Assembly: GCA_040902655.1 (NCBI GenBank)
Contig: JBBDWV010000044.1
Span: forward strand, 1 to 64,000
Direction of reading: 5' to 3'
From: Mycobacteriales bacterium
Lineage (GTDB): Bacteria; Actinomycetota; Actinomycetes; Mycobacteriales; SCTD01
DNA: 64,000 nucleotides
The notes under the pieces are model-generated. The model was not told the DNA's origin, did not search any database, and saw only the letters and a list, made by a program, of their open reading frames with translations. A program made the translations under genes and the position numbers. The first letter of the stretch is position 1. Every line of letters starts with the position of its first letter. Below, piece after piece: positions 28,332 to 35,836 of the stretch.

Positions 28332-28868
28332 TTCCAGCCCTCGCAGCGAGACCGACGTACGTACTGCGGCGGTCAGGTCGACCAGTGCCGTGCCGTGCGT
28401 CCGGGCGAGCTCCTCGGCCCCAGGGGCGAGGCCCTTGTCCTCGGTGAAGTCCTTGTGGTCGAGGTAGAGGGCGGGCGACAGGGTCTGCGCCGCGAAGAAG
28501 GTGGCGAGCACGGCCCGGAGCCCGTCCGTCGCGAGGAAGTGGTGCCCGCTCGCGCCGGTCATGACGAGCGCGGTCGCCTTGCCGCGCAGCGGTGCGGTGC
28601 CCTCCCCGTGCCTGCCGCGCTCGGTACGCTCGAGCAGCTGCTTGAGGTGTGCGCTGTAGCTGGCCCGGTACACCGGGCTGCCGAACACCACGGCGTCCGC
28701 GCCGTCCATGAGGGCGGTCACCTCCTCGAGCGAGGCGTCAGCCAGCTCGACGAGGCGTGTCGTGGCGCCTGCCGCTTCCGCCCCGGCGAGCATGGCAGAC
28801 AGGGCGGTGGCGGTCCGGCCTCCCGGCTGGGGACTCGCCACGACACCCACGATCGTCAGGTCCTGCAA
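28320..28868 (-). CDS. NADPH-dependent FMN reductase
   Basis: This 182-residue flavodoxin-fold protein is of the SsuE/MsuE type. The N-terminal phosphate-binding loop reads VASPQPGGRTATAL and the flavin-binding segment is GADAVVFGSPVYRASYSAHLKQLLE. Such enzymes supply reduced FMN to two-component monooxygenases. It lies 61 bp downstream of the AraC-family gene on the same strand and may be cotranscribed with it. With the RutA-like monooxygenase 6 kb away it is a plausible second reductase for the same pathway. Confidence 0.88.
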   Translation of the reverse strand: MQDLTIVGVVASPQPGGRTATALSAMLAGAEAAGATTRLVELADASLEEVTALMDGADAVVFGSPVYRASYSAHLKQLLERTERGRHGEGTAPLRGKATALVMTGASGHHFLATDGLRAVLATFFAAQTLSPALYLDHKDFTEDKGLAPGAEELARTHGTALVDLTAAVRTSVSLRGLEPLV

Positions 28869-28929
28869 GATGGTGGCCTCCTGATGTGATCCTGCTGCCC
28901 GTACCCGGGAGGCGGCGCGGGGCGTCGAC

Positions 28930-29982
28930 TCAGCTGCGCAGGGTCGCGCTCGGCAGCTCGCCGAAGCGGTCCCGGTACTGCTGCGCGAACCTGCTCGGGT
29001 GGAAGAACCCCCACTTCATCGCGACATCGGTGACCCGCACCTCGCCGGCGTCGCTGCGGAGCAACTCGGCGCGCACGTGGTCCAGGCGCAGCCGCCGAAG
29101 GTAGCTCATCGGGCTCTCGCCCAACGCCTGCTGGAAGGAGGCATGCAGGCTCCGGACGCTCATGCAGCCGACCCGGGCCAGCTCCTGCGGCGTCAGCGGC
29201 TCGTCGGCGTTCGCCTTCATGTACTCCACCACCGGAGCGAGTCGACCCAGACGTACCGTGTCCGGTGGCGACAGCAGGGTGTCGGAGTGCTGGTGCCGGC
29301 CGGCGTGGAGAAGCTGGGTCATGACGAAGGCCTCGAGCTGTTCACGCGCGAGCGGCATCTCGGCCAGGCCACCGGGGCGGTTGAGCTCCTCGGCCAGGAA
29401 CCGGACCGAGCTGAGCAGGCTGCGACCGGTCGGGGTGGTGAGGTCGAGACCGAAAGCGAAGTCGAGCACGTCGGTGACCGGCTGTCCCAGCAGTTCGCCG
29501 AGGTGGCCCTCCAGGCTCGCCCGAGGAATCTTCAGGATGAGCTGTTCCGCGTCGGGACGCCACCGCACCGTGTTGCGCTGGATCGGGCTCAGGACGACGC
29601 CGCTCTGGTCGCCGACGGTGCGCTCCCGTCCGCCGTCGGTCCGGTCGGCGTACGTCTGTCCGGCAGTGGTGAGGTTGATGTGGTAGCAGTTCTCCGTCGC
29701 CGGCATGACCAGCTCGGTCCAGGCGTGGTAGGTCAGGTAGCCCAGCGTGAAGTGGTGGTCGGAGACGGCGTTCAGCGTCATGTCGACCCGGTCCTGCGCG
29801 GCGGTCAGGTCGTGCGGTAGGTACACGCGGGTGACCGCATCACGCGCCTCCTCGAGGCTGTTCGTGCCCAGGACGGGGAAGCGGGAGAGCGGGCGGTCGC
29901 CGGGCAACCGCGTCGCGACGGTCCTCGCGGCCTCGCCCGGCCTGCCGAGCATCTCCGTGGCGCTCGCTGTGACATCCGGCAC
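28930..29982 (-). CDS. AraC-family transcriptional regulator
   Basis: The 350-residue protein has an AraC-binding-like sensor domain (about residues 40-210) and a C-terminal double HTH (LTPQELARVGCMSVRSLHASFQQALGESPMSYLRRLRLDHVRAEL, then VTDVAMKWGFFHPSRFAQQYR). Its size and domain order resemble XylS/NahR-neighbour regulators of aromatic and amine catabolism. Five promoters within 9 kb carry a 21-bp-spaced direct repeat typical of this family, so it is the best candidate activator. I chose GTG 29982; an ATG at 29952 is possible. It diverges from ribBA. Confidence 0.88.
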   Translation of the reverse strand: MPDVTASATEMLGRPGEAARTVATRLPGDRPLSRFPVLGTNSLEEARDAVTRVYLPHDLTAAQDRVDMTLNAVSDHHFTLGYLTYHAWTELVMPATENCYHINLTTAGQTYADRTDGGRERTVGDQSGVVLSPIQRNTVRWRPDAEQLILKIPRASLEGHLGELLGQPVTDVLDFAFGLDLTTPTGRSLLSSVRFLAEELNRPGGLAEMPLAREQLEAFVMTQLLHAGRHQHSDTLLSPPDTVRLGRLAPVVEYMKANADEPLTPQELARVGCMSVRSLHASFQQALGESPMSYLRRLRLDHVRAELLRSDAGEVRVTDVAMKWGFFHPSRFAQQYRDRFGELPSATLRS

Positions 29983-30068
29983 AGCATGACCGTAGCGGCG
30001 CCGCTGCGGCACCTCCAGCCGAGGAGTGCAGCCGACTATCCAGTGAGCGCGGCAACCGGCCCGAGATC

Positions 30069-30131
30069 GGCGCTGCGCGGCCACTGTTGTTCGCTGCGCG
30101 GCTAGTGGGCGCCGCGTCCGCTCTCTAGCGT
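30069..30131 (+). promoter_or_regulatory. AraC-type direct repeat and -10 box upstream of ribBA
   Basis: The half-sites are GGCG-CTGCGC-GGCCA (30069-30083) and TTCG-CTGCGC-GGCTA (30090-30104), 21 bp apart. A TAGCGT -10 box starts 26 bp after the proximal GGCTA (30126-30131). The pattern TGCN-N6-GGNNA at 21-bp spacing is the arrangement known for XylS. Four other promoters in the island share it. Confidence 0.75.
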
Positions 30132-30136
30132 CGCGG

Positions 30137-30152
30137 TGTGGCTTGCGCCACA
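30137..30152. promoter_or_regulatory. Palindromic operator downstream of the ribBA -10 box
   Basis: TGTGGC-TTGC-GCCACA is a perfect 6-4-6 palindrome covering the expected transcription start. A near copy (one arm mismatch, 17 of 19 bases shared including flanks) lies upstream of the flavin reductase fusion gene at 31817-31832. It suggests a common repressor, possibly the GntR-like domain of that fusion. Confidence 0.6.
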
Positions 30153-30171
30153 GCTGCGCTGAGGAGGTTTC

Positions 30172-30273
30172 ATGACGGCGGCTGAGTTCGACGCCCGGAT
30201 CCGGGCGGTCACCGGCGAGGCGAGTCAGGGGTTTCGGCCTGCGGCCGGGACGCCCGGCCGGGGCCGGACATGA
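30172..30273 (+). CDS. Small 33-residue ORF coupled to ribBA
   Basis: An ATG behind a strong GAGGAGG opens a 33-codon frame beginning MTAAEFDARIRAVTGEASQG. Its TGA overlaps the ribBA ATG as ATGA, so ribosomes finishing it can start ribBA. The second half is Gly/Pro/Arg-rich. I recognise no family. It may be a leader peptide, a small regulatory protein or a remnant. No FMN riboswitch is seen upstream, so this coupling may be how ribBA is translated. Confidence 0.6.
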   Translation: MTAAEFDARIRAVTGEASQGFRPAAGTPGRGRT

Positions 30274-31583
30274 CGGGGCGACGGTCGCCCGCGGAGGCCG
30301 TCCAGCACGCGATCGCCGCGCTGGCGGCAGGCGGCATGGTGGTGGTCGTCGACGACGCCGACCGCGAGGACGAGGGCGACCTGGTCGTCGCTGCCGAGCT
30401 GGTCACCGACCAGCAGGTGGCCTTCATGGTGCGGTACGGGACGGGGATCGTCTGTACTCCGATGTCCGCTCAGCGTGCTGACGAGCTGCGCCTCCCGCCG
30501 ATGGTCACCGAGAACACCGATGCCCACGGCACGGCGTTCACCGTGACGGTCGACCACGTCGGCACCGGGACCGGTGTCTCCGCCGTGGACCGCGCGGCGA
30601 CCATCCGCGCCCTGGCGAATCCGGCTACCTCACCCGGGGAGCTCCGGCGGCCGGGACACGTCTTCCCGCTCCGGGGGCGGAACGGCGGGGTCCTGGCCCG
30701 GGCCGGCCACACGGAGGCTGCTGTCGACCTGACCACCATGGCCGGCCTGTCCGGCGTCGGTGTCATCACGGAGATCACTGCAGACGACGGCACCATGCCC
30801 AGCGGCGCGAGCGTGGCTGCCTTCGCCCGGAAGCACAGGCTTCCGCTCCTGGCGATCGCCGATCTCGTCCGGTACCGGCGCGCCACCGAGCGCTTGGTGG
30901 AGCAGGTGGCGACCTCGGCGATGCCGACCGCCTTCGGAGCCTTCCGCGCCGTCGCCTACCGCTCCAGGCTCGACGGCAGCGAGCACCTGGCCCTGGTGAT
31001 GGGAGATGTCGCCGAGGCCGGCCGTTCCGTTGCCGGGGCGCTCGTGCGTGTCCACAGCGAGTGCCTGACCGGCGACATCCTCGGCTCGCTGCGCTGCGAC
31101 TGCGGCGGGCAGTTGGAACAGGCACTGCGAGCCGTCGCTGCCGAGGGCTGCGGCGCAGTCGTTTACCTGAGGGGGCATGAAGGCCGGGGTATCGGCCTGG
31201 GACACAAGATCCGCGCGTATGCCCTGCAGGAGCAGGGGCTGGACACTGTCGACGCCAACACCGCGCAGGGCCTCCCGGCAGATTCGCGCAGCTATGGCGT
31301 CGGCGCGCAGATACTCGGAGACCTGGGCATCAACCGCCTGCGCCTCATCACGAACAATCCCGCCAAGTTCGGCGGTCTGGAAGGCTACGGGCTCACCGTT
31401 GTCGGACGGGTGGCGCTGCCGGTGGTCGAGACGCCGCACAACGTGCGGTACCTGCGGACCAAACGCGAGCGCATGGGGCACGAGCTGGACGTCACCGGCT
31501 CCGGGTCCCTGCCGAGTGCCTCGCCGGGATCGGTTCGACGGTGCACGTCGGACGCCGCTGTCGCCCTGACGCCATCGCCCTGA
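30270..31583 (+). CDS. ribBA: Bifunctional riboflavin enzyme RibBA
   Basis: This 437-residue protein joins two first-step riboflavin enzymes. The N-terminal DHBP synthase domain has DDADREDEGDLV and the substrate loop RRPGHVFPLRGR. The C-terminal GTP cyclohydrolase II domain has the zinc cysteines in SECLTGDILGSLRCDCGG and the motif YLRGHEGRGIGL. It ends in a non-conserved tail of about 30 residues. A ribBA gene alone, without the other rib genes, beside flavin-dependent oxygenase genes suggests extra flavin supply for that pathway. Both domains look intact. Confidence 0.95.
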   Translation: MTGRRSPAEAVQHAIAALAAGGMVVVVDDADREDEGDLVVAAELVTDQQVAFMVRYGTGIVCTPMSAQRADELRLPPMVTENTDAHGTAFTVTVDHVGTGTGVSAVDRAATIRALANPATSPGELRRPGHVFPLRGRNGGVLARAGHTEAAVDLTTMAGLSGVGVITEITADDGTMPSGASVAAFARKHRLPLLAIADLVRYRRATERLVEQVATSAMPTAFGAFRAVAYRSRLDGSEHLALVMGDVAEAGRSVAGALVRVHSECLTGDILGSLRCDCGGQLEQALRAVAAEGCGAVVYLRGHEGRGIGLGHKIRAYALQEQGLDTVDANTAQGLPADSRSYGVGAQILGDLGINRLRLITNNPAKFGGLEGYGLTVVGRVALPVVETPHNVRYLRTKRERMGHELDVTGSGSLPSASPGSVRRCTSDAAVALTPSP

Positions 31584-31593
31584 CGAGGTCGCT

Positions 31594-31657
31594 GACGTGG
31601 TGCGGACAGCGGGTGTCGCTGACGGGATAGGCCCGGTGATGTGACCTTCCCTACGTT
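31594..31657 (+). promoter_or_regulatory. AraC-type direct repeat and -10 box for the flavin reductase fusion
   Basis: GACG-TGGTGC-GGACA (31594-31608) and GTCG-CTGACG-GGATA (31615-31629) are 21 bp apart. A TACGTT -10 box starts 27 bp after the proximal GGATA (31652-31657). The layout equals that at the other four island promoters. Transcription from here would give a leader of about 200 nt containing an 18-codon ORF. Confidence 0.65.
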
Positions 31658-31741
31658 CCCAGGACCGCGGGAAGTTCCCACCGAGAACGCGACCGACCGC
31701 TCTGGCCGTTCACGTTCCGGCCCTGACGACCGGAGGACGCA

Positions 31742-31798
31742 GTGACCTACCCCATGCACGAGGCCGACCAGCTGCAAGGGGGCTGCGACAACTCCTAG
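31742..31798 (+). CDS. Possible 18-residue leader ORF
   Basis: A GTG preceded by GGAGGA opens an 18-codon frame encoding VTYPMHEADQLQGGCDNS and stopping at TAG. It lies in the long leader of the flavin reductase fusion gene. The ribosome-binding site is good, but the frame is very short and may be chance or a remnant. Confidence 0.35.
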   Translation: MTYPMHEADQLQGGCDNS

Positions 31799-31834
31799 CG
31801 TCAAGGGGCAAGCAGGTGTTGCGTGCGCCACAGC
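31796..31834 (+). promoter_or_regulatory. Second -10-like box and palindrome before the reductase fusion
   Basis: A TAGCGT element (31796-31801) is followed by TGTTGC-GTGC-GCCACA (31817-31832), a one-mismatch version of the perfect palindrome at the ribBA promoter. Flanks are also shared (GTGTKGCKTGCGCCACAGC). The site lies 33 bp before the fusion gene start. It may be an autoregulatory operator. Confidence 0.5.
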
Positions 31835-31864
31835 GCACCGATCAGCAGAGTGGAAGGAGAGGAG

Positions 31865-33007
31865 ATGACCGGAGTCGCCCACCCGCAGGCGAGCCTCGCA
31901 CAGGAGGTCTTTCGGGACGTGATCGGCTGCTTCGCCAGCGGCGTCACCGTCATCACGACGACCTCGAACGGTGTCGACCACGGCACCACCGCCAGCGCCG
32001 TGTCCTCACTGTCCATGGACCCGCCGATGCTGTTGATCTGCCTCAACAAGACCAGCGAAACGCAGGCCGCCGTCCTGGAGTCGGGTGTCTTCGGAGTCAA
32101 CATCCTCGCCGAGGGCCAGGGCGAGCTGGCCTACCGGTTCGCGAAGAAGGGGCAGGACAAGTTCGACGGCGTACCGGTCGTGCGCGGGGGACAGACCGGT
32201 GTCCCGCTGCTCGAGGGCGCTCTGGCCCACCTCGAGTGCGAGGTGCAGGAGAGCGTGGCTGGCGGTACCCACACCGTCTTTCTGGCGCGGGTGGGACAGG
32301 CTGTCGGCTTCGACGCAGCGCCCCTCACGTATTTCCGCGGACGCTTCGGGCGGCTGGAGAGCGCGCTGGACGAGGCCGCCTACCGTGAGCTGCGGACCCG
32401 CGTCATCGAACGAAGGCTGCCCGTCGGGCAGACGTTGGATCCGGGCAGGCTCGCCACCGACCTCGGGGTGGACGCCCAGCGGGTCTTCTACGCGCTGACC
32501 AAGCTGTGTGCGGACGACCTCGTTGCACGGCAGGTCGACGGCTACACAGTCGAGCCCCTCACCGGGCCGGCCGCCGAGCAGCTGTTCGATGCCAGGTGCA
32601 CGGTGCAGGTGGGGGTCGTCGAACAGACGGTCGGGACGGTAGTCGGCGATGCGCTCGACCTGCTGGACGCGCTCGCCACCGAGCTGGCGCAGATCGTCAC
32701 CAGCAACTCCCCGGATCTTGCGACGTTCCTCCACACCTCCCACTCCTTCCACCGGCACCTGGTCGCGCTCGCCGGCTGCGCCCCGCTGAACGAGCTGTAC
32801 GAACGCCTGGGCATCCCGGCGTTCTGGAACCGGATGATGGCCGACCGGCAGTGGTGGCGCGAGTTCGATGTTGTCCACCACACGGATCTGGTCCGCGCGT
32901 ATCGGGCCGGGGACGTGACCGAGGCCAAGCGGCTGGTCTGTCAGCATCGAGACCAGGTCAAGGGCCTGGTGCGGGCGTTGATCAACCAAGCCGGCGGGGA
33001 GGTCTGA
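31865..33007 (+). CDS. Flavin reductase fused to a GntR/FadR-type regulatory domain
   Basis: The 380-residue protein has two parts. Residues about 12-165 form a flavin reductase-like domain of the HpaC/RutF/NtaB group (FASGVTVITT, SSLSMDPPMLLICL, FGVNILAEGQ). Residues about 172-231 form a winged-helix of the GntR kind (YRELRTRVIERRLPVGQTL), and about 236-378 an FCD effector domain with His residues at expected places (SFHRHLVALAG, CQHRDQV). It should supply reduced flavin to the RutA-like oxygenase, and could bind DNA or sense the substrate. A GAAGGAGAGGAG site precedes the ATG. Some HPA hydroxylase reductases carry a C-terminal MarR-like domain, a partial parallel. Confidence 0.88.
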   Translation: MTGVAHPQASLAQEVFRDVIGCFASGVTVITTTSNGVDHGTTASAVSSLSMDPPMLLICLNKTSETQAAVLESGVFGVNILAEGQGELAYRFAKKGQDKFDGVPVVRGGQTGVPLLEGALAHLECEVQESVAGGTHTVFLARVGQAVGFDAAPLTYFRGRFGRLESALDEAAYRELRTRVIERRLPVGQTLDPGRLATDLGVDAQRVFYALTKLCADDLVARQVDGYTVEPLTGPAAEQLFDARCTVQVGVVEQTVGTVVGDALDLLDALATELAQIVTSNSPDLATFLHTSHSFHRHLVALAGCAPLNELYERLGIPAFWNRMMADRQWWREFDVVHHTDLVRAYRAGDVTEAKRLVCQHRDQVKGLVRALINQAGGEV

Positions 33008-33036
33008 CCGGGCCCGGAGGACGCCGGTGCCCAGGC

Positions 33037-34260
33037 CTAGATGACGCCGATGGCGGCGAGCTCGTCCAGGGCCCGCTCATCCAGCCCGAGCAGCTCGCCG
33101 TAGACCTCGGCGTTGTCCGCGCCCGCTCGGGGACGACCGGCCCAGCGGACCGAGCCCGGCGTGGCCGACAGCTTCGGCACCACACCCGGGCCCAGGACGT
33201 CGCCACCTACTCGCTCGTCGAAGTGCGGCACGAGCATGTCCCGTGACTGGAACTGGCCATCCTGCACCACGTCGGCGATGGTGTTCACCGGACCGACGAC
33301 CACGCCGGCGTCCTCGAGGATCCGGGTGAGGGTGTCGGAGTCGTGCTGTCGCGCCCAGTCAGCGACGATGTCGTCGATCTCGTCCTGGTGGCGGCCGCGC
33401 GCCGTGTGCGAGTGGAAACGGGGGTCATCGACCAGCTCAGGACGGCCCATCGCGGTGCACAGCCGGCTGAAGACGCTGTTCTGGTTGGCGGCGATGACCA
33501 CCCAGCGCCCGTCCGCAGACTGGTACAGGTTGGACGGTGCGATCCCCGTGAGCCGGGTGCCCGAGGGCTCGCGCACGATCCCGCCGCGGTCGTAGTCCGG
33601 GATGCTCGACTCCATGAGGGCCAGGCAGGACTCGGTGAGCGCCACGTCGACCACCTGGCCCCTGCCGTCGCCTCGGCGGTCGCGGGCGAGCAGCGCCATC
33701 AGCACCCCTTGGGCGGCGAACATGCCGGCCAGCGAGTCCCCGATCGACAACGCCGGTCGCGGCGGAGGGCCTCCCGGGTAGCCGTTGAGGTAGCGCATGC
33801 CGCTCACCGCCTCGGCCACCGACGCGTACCCGGGACGCCGGGAATCCGGGCCGGTCTGCCCGTAGCCCGACACTCGAGCCACGACCAGCTGCGGATTGCG
33901 CTCACCGAGCAGCTTCGGGTCCAGGCCCCACTTCTCCAGAGTGCCGGGGCGGAAACTCTCCAGGAGAACGTCGGCCGTGTCGACGAGGCGCAGGAACAGG
34001 TCTCGGCCCTCGGCGCAGCGCAGGTCCAGCGTGACACAGCGTTTGTTGCGCGCATGCACCGTCCAGAAGAAGTGGTGACCGTCCTGCTCGGCCTGACCCC
34101 ATTCGCGCAGGGGGTCCGGCGAACCCGGCGCCTCCACCTTGATGACGTCTGCCCCGTGGTCGGCGAGCAGTCGCCCGCAGAAGGGGCCGGCGATGATCGA
34201 GCCGAGCTCGAGCACGCGCACACCGGTCAGGGCCGCAGGGGCGAGGTCGTCTGTGGACAC
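33037..34260 (-). CDS. CaiB/BaiF-type CoA-transferase
   Basis: This 407-residue family III CoA-transferase should move CoA between an acyl-CoA and a free carboxylic acid. It has the N-terminal VLELGSIIAGPFCGRLLADHGADVIKVE, the SFRPGTLEKWGLD segment, and the likely catalytic Asp in SIGDSLAGMFAA. Within the AraC-type regulon it probably activates the acid made by the monooxygenase and aldehyde dehydrogenase. The -10 box ends only 7 bp before the GTG, so the mRNA may be leaderless. It converges on the reductase fusion gene. Confidence 0.9.
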   Translation of the reverse strand: MSTDDLAPAALTGVRVLELGSIIAGPFCGRLLADHGADVIKVEAPGSPDPLREWGQAEQDGHHFFWTVHARNKRCVTLDLRCAEGRDLFLRLVDTADVLLESFRPGTLEKWGLDPKLLGERNPQLVVARVSGYGQTGPDSRRPGYASVAEAVSGMRYLNGYPGGPPPRPALSIGDSLAGMFAAQGVLMALLARDRRGDGRGQVVDVALTESCLALMESSIPDYDRGGIVREPSGTRLTGIAPSNLYQSADGRWVVIAANQNSVFSRLCTAMGRPELVDDPRFHSHTARGRHQDEIDDIVADWARQHDSDTLTRILEDAGVVVGPVNTIADVVQDGQFQSRDMLVPHFDERVGGDVLGPGVVPKLSATPGSVRWAGRPRAGADNAEVYGELLGLDERALDELAAIGVI

Positions 34261-34267
34261 GACGACG

Positions 34268-34330
34268 AAACTAGGAACCCTTCGCCCACCGGTCTATCCG
34301 CGCGCTGCCCGGGACTGTCCGTCCTGCGCA
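34268..34330 (-). promoter_or_regulatory. AraC-type direct repeat and -10 box for the CaiB gene
   Basis: On the minus strand TGCG-CAGGAC-GGACA (34330-34316) and GGCA-GCGCGC-GGATA (34309-34295) are 21 bp apart. A TAGTTT -10 box (34273-34268) starts 26 bp after the proximal GGATA. Transcription would begin at about the GTG start codon. Confidence 0.7.
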
Positions 34331-34395
34331 GCTACCAGGGGCGGCTCGGCGGCGTCCGGTGGCACCCGGCGTCCCGGGTGCCTGTGCCGTCGGTG

Positions 34396-35583
34396 TCAGT
34401 CGTGCCGGACGCCTGCCTGCACCATGCGCGGCATGACCTCGGAGCCGAAATACTTCAGCTCCTCGTTGAAGTCCACCAGCCCCATGATCATGCCGTCCAT
34501 CCCGGCTTCCTGCAGCTTGACGAACTCCTCCGTCACCTGGTCCGGCGTGCCGACGATCGGATAGCCGCCCCAGCCGGCGATGAACCGGGTCTGCATCTCC
34601 TTGACCGCGTGGTCGAAGGACTGGCTCGCCCCGGAACTGGCGATCTTGATGACGTTGCCGGCGGCTCCCCAGTCACCGTCGTCGATGACCCGCTGGTGGA
34701 ACTCCTTGGCCTCCTTCTCGGTGTCCCGTGCGATCACGAGCCCGTAGGTCATCACCTGGATCTCCCGGTCGTGCTCACGGCGGGCCTTCTCCTTGATGGT
34801 GGAGGTGTACGCGGCGATGTCGTCCAGCGTGGCCAACGACGCGAAGTTGATGTCCACGTTTCGGGCGGAGAACTCGACGCCTGCCGCCGAATTCCCGGCG
34901 TTGAGCAGGACCGGCCGCGGAGCCTGGTGCGGCTTGGGATAGGCCTCGACGTCGAGCCCGTGGAAGTACGTGCCGTTGACATCGAAGGGGCCCTCCTCCC
35001 GCCACAGCTGCATGGCGAAGTCCAGCCACTCCTGGCCGAAGGCGTAGCGCTCGTCGTGCTCGCGCTGCTCGCGGCCGAACATCTCCATCTCGGGCGTCAC
35101 CCAGCCCATCACCAGGTTGAGCGCGAACCGACCGCGCGAGATGTGGTCGATCGTCGTGGCCGCCTTGGCAGCCACGATCGGGTGCACGGTCGGCAGGTGG
35201 CTGGTCGAGGCGATCGCGATCCGCTCGGTGGCCTGTGCGACGCCCGCCGCCCAGGTGTAGGTCTCGAAGCAGTTGCCGTTGAAGTTCGTGCTGCCACCGA
35301 AGCCTTTCCAGCGGGCGATCGGCACCAGGGCCTCCAAACCGAGGTCATCTGCGCGACGAGCGATCTCGAGCGTGTGGTCCCAGGTGACCTCATAACTACT
35401 CGGTGCGTGGCTCATCACCAGTCCGTAGGAGCAGTTGGTACCGAACAGCCCAAGCTTCATCTTCTGGTCGTTGAGCAGCGGGTTGGTCTGCCGGCGGTCC
35501 ACCAGGGGCTGGGACTCCGACGGCGGACGCGGCTCCGTCGGGGCGAGACCGAGACGCTCATTCGCGGACTGGGTGATGGTCAC
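34396..35583 (-). CDS. RutA-like flavin-dependent monooxygenase
   Basis: This 395-residue luciferase-like TIM-barrel oxygenase resembles pyrimidine oxygenase RutA. Shared features are RWKGFGGSTNFNGNCFETYTWAAG, ATTIDHISRGRFALNLVMGW and the late segment IVGTPDQVTEEFVKLQEAG. Such two-component enzymes use reduced FMN from a separate reductase, and RutA-type members use a flavin-N5-oxide or peroxide to cleave C-N, C-S or C-Cl bonds. The first 40 residues form an extra, probably flexible, N-terminus. The GTG follows GAGGAGAACC. It is in the AraC-type regulon with ribBA and the reductase fusion. The substrate is unknown. Confidence 0.88.
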   Translation of the reverse strand: MTITQSANERLGLAPTEPRPPSESQPLVDRRQTNPLLNDQKMKLGLFGTNCSYGLVMSHAPSSYEVTWDHTLEIARRADDLGLEALVPIARWKGFGGSTNFNGNCFETYTWAAGVAQATERIAIASTSHLPTVHPIVAAKAATTIDHISRGRFALNLVMGWVTPEMEMFGREQREHDERYAFGQEWLDFAMQLWREEGPFDVNGTYFHGLDVEAYPKPHQAPRPVLLNAGNSAAGVEFSARNVDINFASLATLDDIAAYTSTIKEKARREHDREIQVMTYGLVIARDTEKEAKEFHQRVIDDGDWGAAGNVIKIASSGASQSFDHAVKEMQTRFIAGWGGYPIVGTPDQVTEEFVKLQEAGMDGMIMGLVDFNEELKYFGSEVMPRMVQAGVRHD

Positions 35584-35681
35584 AGCGGTTCTCCTCGGAA
35601 GTGGTGGGGGCTGGCCGGTGCCGCGCGCGAACTCCCCCGGTACAGGGACCAGGCGCTGCGTCGCGCGTCACGTCCAGCCAG

Positions 35682-35745
35682 ACGCTACGGTCGTGGCGGT
35701 CGCAGACGACAGCCGCGCAACGCGAGCCGATGACCGCCCACTGCA
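35682..35745 (-). promoter_or_regulatory. AraC-type direct repeat and -10 box for the monooxygenase
   Basis: On the minus strand TGCA-GTGGGC-GGTCA (35745-35731) and CGCG-TTGCGC-GGCTG (35724-35710) are 21 bp apart. A TAGCGT -10 box (35687-35682) starts 27 bp after the proximal GGCTG. The distal half-site is the best match to the XylS-type TGCA-N6-GGN pattern. Confidence 0.7.
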
Positions 35746-35836
35746 GACTTCTGTCGGAGATCGCCCGGCGTACGGATTGGCAGGTGGCCGGCTCCAGGGG
35801 GAACGGGACCGTCCTCCGGCTCTCCTCCAGCCGGGA

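Noticed and set aside
30000-30270. FMN riboswitch upstream of ribBA
   Set aside because: The spacer is filled by the AraC-type site, the palindrome and the small ORF, and I see no conserved FMN aptamer motifs.
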